A stretch of 5,038 nt of DNA from BS750m-G57 sp964392945 (lineage in GTDB: Bacteria; Planctomycetota; Phycisphaerae; SM23-33). Each line of letters starts with the position of its first letter. Position 1 is the first letter of the stretch. The position numbers and the translations under genes are program-made. The notes beneath the pieces are model-generated. The model was not told where the DNA came from. It did no database searches and was given only the letters and a program-made list of their open reading frames with translations. Positions 1 to 5,038 of this stretch are shown in pieces. Where the stretch lies: positions 1-5,038 of the forward strand of contig CAYMSH010000431.1 of NCBI GenBank assembly GCA_964392945.1, read 5' to 3'.

Positions 1-2113
1 GCTGAACCGCTACCAGGTCAAACGGACCGACTGGGCGGCGATGCAGTTCCTGAACAGGTCCGTTCGCGTTCGCTCAAGACAGGTCCGCCTTCGGGATATT
101 TTTCTGCTCCTGCTTCGCTGTCTTGCGGTCCTTTTGCTGGCGTTTGCGATCTCCAAGCCCGTAATGAAGGAGGCCGACGGCTTTGGGGCGCGATTCGGCG
201 AACGCCGCGCGGGTGTGATTATCGCCCTGGACGCCTCTTACAGCATGCAGCACAGCGACGGCAGCCGCACCAGGTTCGAGCGAGCAATCGAGAAAGTCGA
301 GACGATCGCCGCAGAGATCCACCCCGGCGACCCGGTCAGCCTGGTCCTGCTTGGCGCCGAACACAGGGTTGCTGTGCGTAATATGGCATTCGATCCCAAA
401 CGTTTCGAAAAGATCCTCCACGACCAGGAGGCGACGGCGGAATCTCTGGACTTAGACAGCGTTCCGCGTCGGCTGAGAGAGTTGGTCGATGGCATGACCG
501 CGCCGCAGAAGGAAGTCTATATCGTCACCGACATGCAGGCCCAGGACTGGAAGGATCGTTCGGCATGGTTAAGCGACGCATTTGAAGATCTTGGCCGCAG
601 CGCCGGGGTGTGCATGGTTCCGGTTTCCGGCGGCTCGGACAACCTGGCGATAACGAATCTGGAGCTGGTCTCCGGCGTGCTTCGCAAGGGCACCATTGCA
701 CGGTATCGTGCAACCGTGCGCAACTTCGGGGCGGTTCCCGTTTTGAATGTTAAGGTCAACGGCATGGCCAACAACATTAACGTGGACACCAAGATCATTG
801 GCGCGATCGCCGCAGGGGCCGCCGAGACGGTCTCGCTGTTCGTCCCTTTCCGGAATCCCGGATCGGTCCGTATCACCGCCAAACTTGACGCCGATTCGCT
901 GGCGGCGGATAACTCGCGCCGGGCGGTGGCCGTCATCCGGGACCGGGTGTCGGTCTTGGTTGTCGACGGATCATCCGGCGGGCGCGGCAAGTCCGGCGGA
1001 CTGATCGCCGCGGCTCTCCGCGCACGCGGCGCCAGTGCGGGACAAGAGGATTTCACCGTGCAGTCTGCGCCGTGGATCTCCCTTCCCACTCAAGACTTAA
1101 GCAGCTTCGATGTTGTGATTCTTACAGATGTTCCGGACATTACGTCCGACCAGGCGAGCCGTTTTGAGGAATATGTCCGCGCCGGCAATGGCCTGATCTG
1201 GCTGGCGGGGGATAACATGAAAGCGGCGGTATGGAACAAGCGATCGTCGCTTGAGGGAACAGACCTGCTGCCGGCCTCTATCGAGCAAACTGTCAAGACC
1301 AGCGACGCGATGGGGGTCGGCGGAGCGTTGGACCCGATTATGCCCGATCATCCGGTGTGTCGTCCTCTGCGGTCCCTGCCGGAGGACCTGCTCAGTGAAG
1401 CGCGTTTCCTGAAACTGTTGCAGGTAAAGCCCTCGCCCACCAGCGTCGCGGTGTTGTCGCTTGCCGGCAGCGGCAAGCCTGTGCTGCTGGAACACGCCAT
1501 CGGTCGCGGCCACGTTTTCATGTTCACCACCTCGGCGGGGCCGGAGTGGAACAACATGGCCGTCACGCCGGTTTTCCCCATGATTCTGCAACAGATGGTG
1601 ACGTACCTGACCGCACGCGAGTTCGAAAAGCCGCGGATAATCGGCGATTCCCTGTCGCTGTCCTACGTCGATCAGCCCGACGCCAGCGATGCTGTGTTCG
1701 ATACGCCCGCGGGCGAAACGATCACCGTGCCGGTCCGCGAATATCGCAACCATTACATGGCCCTGCTGGAGCACGCCGGCCAACCCGGTTTCTACATGGC
1801 CCGAGTCAGCGTGCAGGCTCCGGGCATGCCGGTCGCCGTCAACGTTGACACCAGCGAGTCGAATGTAGAATGCCTGTCGGCCTCCGAGACGGTAAGGAGC
1901 TTCGAAGGAACCGGCATTACAGTCGCCAATTCAGACCCTGACCTGCTCAGCGCCATCGAACAGGCGCGCACCGGGCGGTCGTTCTGGCCCATCTTCATGC
2001 TTGCAGGCCTGCTGCTCCTTGTTGTCGAGAGCCTGCTGGCCGATCGCATGCTCAAAAGCCCGGCTGCGGCGAATAAACGCGGGCCGACGTCGCCGCACAC
2101 GGAGGACGTTTAA
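1..2113 (+). CDS. BatA-like VWA membrane protein (5' end outside window)
   Basis: Probable envelope protein of the BatA/aerotolerance-regulator type; no enzymatic role is known to me. The frame is open from base 2, where LNRYQVKRTDWAAMQFL matches the conserved segment that follows the first membrane helix in BatA N-termini. The ATG at base 41 is therefore internal, and the true start probably lies several dozen bases upstream. Numbering from that Met: an Arg-rich loop (1-18), membrane helix (about 19-38), VWA domain (about 57-195) with MIDAS motif DASYS at 64-68 and TDMQ at 163-166, a beta-rich CARDB-like region (about 200-300), a Rossmann/GATase-like region (about 302-510, with VSVLVVDG, FDVVILTD, GLIWLAGD and HVFMFTTSAGPEW), a beta-rich segment ending in the family motif VAVNVDTSES, and a C-terminal helix (648-668). 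The Arg-rich loop predicts that the soluble part faces the periplasm. The gene abuts the next one, so they are likely one operon. Family assignment is strong; the biological role is inferred only. Confidence 0.9.
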   Translation, partial: LNRYQVKRTDWAAMQFLNRSVRVRSRQVRLRDIFLLLLRCLAVLLLAFAISKPVMKEADGFGARFGERRAGVIIALDASYSMQHSDGSRTRFERAIEKVETIAAEIHPGDPVSLVLLGAEHRVAVRNMAFDPKRFEKILHDQEATAESLDLDSVPRRLRELVDGMTAPQKEVYIVTDMQAQDWKDRSAWLSDAFEDLGRSAGVCMVPVSGGSDNLAITNLELVSGVLRKGTIARYRATVRNFGAVPVLNVKVNGMANNINVDTKIIGAIAAGAAETVSLFVPFRNPGSVRITAKLDADSLAADNSRRAVAVIRDRVSVLVVDGSSGGRGKSGGLIAAALRARGASAGQEDFTVQSAPWISLPTQDLSSFDVVILTDVPDITSDQASRFEEYVRAGNGLIWLAGDNMKAAVWNKRSSLEGTDLLPASIEQTVKTSDAMGVGGALDPIMPDHPVCRPLRSLPEDLLSEARFLKLLQVKPSPTSVAVLSLAGSGKPVLLEHAIGRGHVFMFTTSAGPEWNNMAVTPVFPMILQQMVTYLTAREFEKPRIIGDSLSLSYVDQPDASDAVFDTPAGETITVPVREYRNHYMALLEHAGQPGFYMARVSVQAPGMPVAVNVDTSESNVECLSASETVRSFEGTGITVANSDPDLLSAIEQARTGRSFWPIFMLAGLLLLVVESLLADRMLKSPAAANKRGPTSPHTEDV
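2101..2105 (+). promoter_or_regulatory. Shine-Dalgarno site for the second VWA gene
   Basis: GGAGG lies eight bases before the ATG at 2114 and inside the last codons of the upstream gene. It supports this ATG as the start. Because the upstream TAA directly abuts the ATG (TAAATG), ribosomes terminating on the first gene could re-initiate here; that coupling is inferred. Confidence 0.8.
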
Positions 2114-4501
2114 ATGATTGGCTCGTTTTTGAACATATTCCAGGCCGAACGGATCACGTGGGCGCGTCCGATGCCGGCGGTAGCCGTGGTCGCGGCGTTT
2201 GTCGCCGCCGTGCTCCTGACGGCATACCTCTATCGCCGCCGGCGAGGGGTTCCGACGCGGATTCACATCGTGCTGGCCGTCGCCCGGCTGGGCGTTCTGT
2301 GCCTGATCGTAGCAGTTCTGCTTGAGCCCACAGCGCTGGTCACGCGAACCGCCGTGGTAAAACGCCGCCTGCCGGTGCTGATCGACATATCCGAAAGCAT
2401 GTCCGTGACCGATCAGCGCATGAAGCCCGAGGATATTGTCGAGGCCGCTACGGCGCTTAACATCCTTCCCTCTTCGGTCAGCGACGATGTAAACAGAGCC
2501 TTTATGACGCTCGACGCCAAGCAGCGCCGGACCATTGCCGCCGCCTCGCGCCTTGACCTGGCCAGGAGCCTTATGTCCCGATCGGCCCGGGCGATGTTCG
2601 AGTCGATCGGCGAGGATTTTGATGTCAGTTACTATGCGTTCGGCAAGAAGCTTCGCATGCTCGCTGACGGCCCGAATCGATCCGCCGATCCCCTGTCTTC
2701 CCTGAAGGCCTCCGGGAGCGGAACATTCATAGCCGAGTCCCTCGAGGCGGTCGCCAACGCCGATAGGGGCGCCCCGTTGGCGGGGATCGTGCTGCTGAGC
2801 GATGGGCTCGACACCTCTTGGCGCGGCGGCGAAGCTGCGATCTACGACCTCGGCACGCGCGGAATTCCTGTCTATTCCGTGCCGGTCGGCATCGCCCAGC
2901 CCGACGACGTCTCTATCCGCAACATCATCATGCAGGAAGTGGCTTTCTCCGGCGACAAGGTCCCGATCCGCCTCCAGATCCGGTCCAAGGGCTACGAGAA
3001 GCGAACCGCCGATCTAACGGTGCTCCTTAACGGCAGAGGCGTCGCCCGGCGGAGCATTACCCTGTCCGGCGGTTTGCAGTTCGAGGACATCTTCTTCAAT
3101 GTCGACGTGTACAAAAGGGGCGTAGCGCAAGTCGAGATATCCATAGAGCCCTTTGGCGACGAAGCGACGGCCGAGAACAATCGGATCAAACGCAGCGTTC
3201 GGATCGTTAACGAGAAGATCAACGTGCTCTGCATGGAAGGCAGTGCTCGCTGGGAGTACCGGTACCTTCGCGCGATGTTGAAAAGAGACCCTCGCATCAA
3301 CGCTACTTTCATAGCCACTCGGGCCCGGCCGGAGGTGGCGCGGAATTCATCGGAATACATCGCCCGTTTCCCCGAAACGCGCGAAGAGGCTTTCAAGTAT
3401 GACCTGGTTATCCTCGGCGATGTCGATGCCGAGTTCTTTTCCGCCGACGCATTCCTGCGACTGGAGGAGCTTATCAAGGACCGCGGCGGATCGCTGCTGA
3501 TGCTGTGCGGTTCGCGATATGCGCCGAGCAGCTATGCCGGAACGCCCGTGGAGCGCATGCTTCCTGTCGAGTTCGACCCTGATGGTTCATGGGAGGACGT
3601 GGATGACAGCGTGTATCCCGTGCTGACCGCCGAGGGCAGGAGCAGCCTGGTGATGACCCTGGAGACCGATGCGGAAAAGAACGATCGCGTATGGAGTCGC
3701 GTGGCGCCTCTCGATCGGATTCCGCCGCTTGGGGCCCCCAGGCCGGGCGCGACGGTGCTGGCCGAACTGTCGGACTCCCAGACCCGCGCAGACCGTTACC
3801 CGCTTGTGGCCTGGCAGCGATACGGAACCGGTAAATGCATGATGGTGGGAACAGACCGCTTGTGGCTGCTCCGGTTCAAGACCGGTGACAAGTATCACTG
3901 GCGAGTCTGGTCGCAGTGCATCCAGTTCATGACGTTGTCACGACTCATGGGTGAGCACAAGAGAATCCGCCTGGAAACGGATCGGGCCTCATACCCGCTC
4001 GGCGGCCAGGCGCTGCTCTACGCCCAGGTGCTCGACGATGAGTTCGAACCGGTCACGCAGTCCGGTTTTGATGTCACCGTGACTGCGACGGGCGACCCTG
4101 GCGCGGGGCCCCAACGCGTGACCCTTCGTCCCGACGTGGAGCATCCCGGACTTTACGAAGGCTACTTCTCGCCGCCGCGTGCGGGCCGATACCGGATGGA
4201 GGCGAACTCCGCTGACCGTTCGCTTTCCAACACGACTGAGTTCCAGGTCGCCGCCGTTAAACCTGAAATGGCCAACACCGACATGCAGATCGAACGCCTG
4301 CGGAGAATTGCGGATATCTCCGGCGGACAGTGCCTCAGCATCCCGCGGATTGGAGAACTGCCTTCTTTGCTGAACCGCCAGCCGCACACGATCAGCGTTA
4401 GCGAGGAATTGCCGTTGTGGGACAACGGGGTAGTGGCGTTCCTGCTTGTGTTCCTGGTTGGTTTTGAATGGATTGTCAGAAGGAGGTACGACCTGTCGTG
4501 A
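2114..4501 (+). CDS. VWA domain membrane protein with glutamine-amidotransferase-like domain
   Basis: Complete 795-residue protein of the large VWA/GATase-like family common in Planctomycetota. Two N-terminal helices (about 21-40 and 51-75) are joined by a YRRRRG loop, which places the following region outside the cytoplasm. The VWA domain (about 87-270) has a full MIDAS set: DISES at 91-95, Thr204 in GSGTF, and SDG with Asp230. It is therefore likely to bind a divalent metal and a protein ligand. A beta-sandwich region (about 270-365) leads to a class I GATase-like Rossmann domain (about 368-490, with INVLCMEGSARWEYRYL, DLVILGDVD and GGSLLMLCGS). No Cys-His-Glu amidotransferase triad is evident, so enzymatic activity is doubtful. 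An Ig/FN3-like segment (about 615-710, SYPLGGQALLYAQV to AGRYRMEA) precedes a C-terminal helix (771-788) ending EWIVRRRYDLS, a typical family ending. The start is fixed by the GGAGG site and the abutting TAA; the stop overlaps the next GTG. Function is unknown; joint action with the neighbouring VWA protein is inferred. Confidence 0.92.
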   Translation: MIGSFLNIFQAERITWARPMPAVAVVAAFVAAVLLTAYLYRRRRGVPTRIHIVLAVARLGVLCLIVAVLLEPTALVTRTAVVKRRLPVLIDISESMSVTDQRMKPEDIVEAATALNILPSSVSDDVNRAFMTLDAKQRRTIAAASRLDLARSLMSRSARAMFESIGEDFDVSYYAFGKKLRMLADGPNRSADPLSSLKASGSGTFIAESLEAVANADRGAPLAGIVLLSDGLDTSWRGGEAAIYDLGTRGIPVYSVPVGIAQPDDVSIRNIIMQEVAFSGDKVPIRLQIRSKGYEKRTADLTVLLNGRGVARRSITLSGGLQFEDIFFNVDVYKRGVAQVEISIEPFGDEATAENNRIKRSVRIVNEKINVLCMEGSARWEYRYLRAMLKRDPRINATFIATRARPEVARNSSEYIARFPETREEAFKYDLVILGDVDAEFFSADAFLRLEELIKDRGGSLLMLCGSRYAPSSYAGTPVERMLPVEFDPDGSWEDVDDSVYPVLTAEGRSSLVMTLETDAEKNDRVWSRVAPLDRIPPLGAPRPGATVLAELSDSQTRADRYPLVAWQRYGTGKCMMVGTDRLWLLRFKTGDKYHWRVWSQCIQFMTLSRLMGEHKRIRLETDRASYPLGGQALLYAQVLDDEFEPVTQSGFDVTVTATGDPGAGPQRVTLRPDVEHPGLYEGYFSPPRAGRYRMEANSADRSLSNTTEFQVAAVKPEMANTDMQIERLRRIADISGGQCLSIPRIGELPSLLNRQPHTISVSEELPLWDNGVVAFLLVFLVGFEWIVRRRYDLS
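4480..4487 (+). promoter_or_regulatory. Strong Shine-Dalgarno site selecting a GTG start
   Basis: AAGGAGGT is a near-perfect anti-Shine-Dalgarno match, ten bases before the GTG at 4498. It lies within the codons AGA AGG AGG for three consecutive Arg residues near the end of the upstream protein. It decides the start of the third gene, since no ATG occurs in that frame until 4585, which would cut into the first membrane helix. Confidence 0.8.
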
Positions 4502-5038
4502 CAGAGAACCGCCAAAAAAAGAACTTGTTTTCGTACATAAAGGCCGTCTGGCGCCGCGCCCAGACGCTGCACGTCACCGCGGGCATGCTGGCGCTGTGTC
4601 GCTGGATAATACCGCTGTTTCTGGCGGTAATGGCGATTGACTGGCTGATGGATCTGCCCGCGGCTCCGCGCGTGGCGGGCCTGGCGGTGTTGCTGTCGGT
4701 TTCGGTATACAAAGCCTGGCGCTGCGGGTGGTTGAATGTTCGCGCTTTCAACGCCACGCACATCGCGCTGCGGATTGAAGAACATGTCGGCGGTTTCGAG
4801 AGCCTGCTGGTCAGCGCCGTTCAGCTTCGCTCAAGCGAGTTGTCTCCCGGAACATCGGAATCACTGCGCGACATGGCCTGCGATCGCGCCGAGCAAGCCG
4901 TAGCGCCGTTACGACCGACCGACGCCGTTGATTACCAGTCGCTCCGCCCTCCGGCGGCCCTCCCGAATATACAGGCGCAGATAATAGGCGAATTTGAGTT
5001 TGTAAACAGCCCCAACCTGGCCGTCGGGGCGCCCCGCC
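4498..5038 (+). CDS. DUF4175-like membrane protein (3' end outside window)
   Basis: Open frame of 180 codons from GTG at 4498 to the window edge, with no stop. It begins MTENRQKKNLFSYIKAVWRR, a basic N-terminus suited to the cytoplasmic side, then has helices at about 27-47 (ending AVMAIDWL) and 57-75 (RVAGLAVLLSVSVYKAW). Next comes a soluble, probably helical stretch with ALRIEEHVGGFESLLVSAVQL (89-110). This resembles the pattern 'ALxIExRxPxLxDRLxSAxEL' of DUF4175-type proteins, which commonly follow VWA genes in planctomycete operons. Full-length relatives are, from memory, much longer, with a further helix and a long coiled-coil-rich C-terminus. Here residues 150-180 instead look soluble (AQIIGEFEFVNSPNLAVGAPR). 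The start overlaps the upstream TGA as GTGA and has a strong ribosome-binding site, suggesting translational coupling. The reading frame is secure; the family name is a similarity judgement by eye and could be wrong. Role unknown. Confidence 0.78.
   Translation, partial: MTENRQKKNLFSYIKAVWRRAQTLHVTAGMLALCRWIIPLFLAVMAIDWLMDLPAAPRVAGLAVLLSVSVYKAWRCGWLNVRAFNATHIALRIEEHVGGFESLLVSAVQLRSSELSPGTSESLRDMACDRAEQAVAPLRPTDAVDYQSLRPPAALPNIQAQIIGEFEFVNSPNLAVGAPR

Noticed and set aside
41..43. ATG at base 41 as the start of the first gene
   Set aside because: The frame is open upstream to base 2 and encodes conserved BatA N-terminal residues (LNR...DWAAMQFL); no convincing ribosome-binding site precedes the ATG.
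1459..1478. Perfect 8-bp inverted repeat with a 4-base loop (GCTTGCCG / CGGCAAGC)
   Set aside because: It lies inside the first gene's conserved region, has no T-tract and is far from any gene end, so it is not a credible terminator; it encodes LAGSGK and is likely chance in GC-rich sequence.
1097..1783. Long minus-strand open frame of 228 codons
   Set aside because: It is antisense to a clearly conserved domain of the first gene. High-GC coding sequence routinely leaves long open antisense frames, and its translation (His/Arg/Gly-rich) shows no family pattern.
4446..4640. Small + strand open frame of 64 codons across the second/third gene junction
   Set aside because: It is out of frame with both real genes, and the GTG frame at 4498 has a strong ribosome-binding site and membrane-protein character instead.
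4162..4785. Minus-strand open frame of 207 codons spanning the junction of the second and third genes
   Set aside because: It is antisense to two well-supported overlapping genes, and its translation is low-complexity and Arg/Gln/His-rich with no recognisable domain.

Overview
The window is almost entirely coding and carries three consecutive genes on the + strand, with no intergenic space. It looks like an internal slice of an operon. By eye it is GC-rich, and the third codon positions are mostly G or C. Gene content and order (a BatA-type VWA protein, a large VWA protein with a glutamine-amidotransferase-like domain, then a two-helix membrane protein resembling the DUF4175 family) are most familiar from Planctomycetota and related PVC bacteria. 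There such genes usually follow a MoxR-type AAA ATPase and a DUF58 protein. That placement is an inference from protein family memory; no rRNA or other marker gene is present.

Layout: (1) Bases 1-2113 hold the 5'-truncated BatA-like gene. Its reading frame is open from base 2, and the first in-window ATG (base 41) is internal. (2) Bases 2114-4501 hold a complete 795-residue VWA/GATase-like membrane protein, whose ATG directly abuts the previous TAA and is preceded by GGAGG. (3) Bases 4498-5038 hold the start of a third membrane protein. It begins at a GTG that overlaps the previous TGA (GTGA), sits behind a near-perfect Shine-Dalgarno sequence, and runs off the window end.

Working together (inference): the two VWA proteins share one plan: N-terminal membrane helices, a metal-binding VWA domain, a Rossmann/GATase-like domain, and a C-terminal membrane helix. 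The positive-inside rule places both large soluble regions outside the cytoplasm. Abutting and overlapping gene ends imply co-transcription and translational coupling, so the products probably act in one envelope complex. MoxR/VWA modules are generally linked to chaperone-like assembly or envelope stress functions (Bat = Bacteroides aerotolerance), but the exact role of this planctomycete-type version is not established. I saw no RNA gene, mobile element, CRISPR array, promoter or terminator. I do not see a clearly new system; the most useful oddities are the third gene's missing expected membrane helix, the extra segment in the second gene's VWA domain, and the overlapping GTG start.
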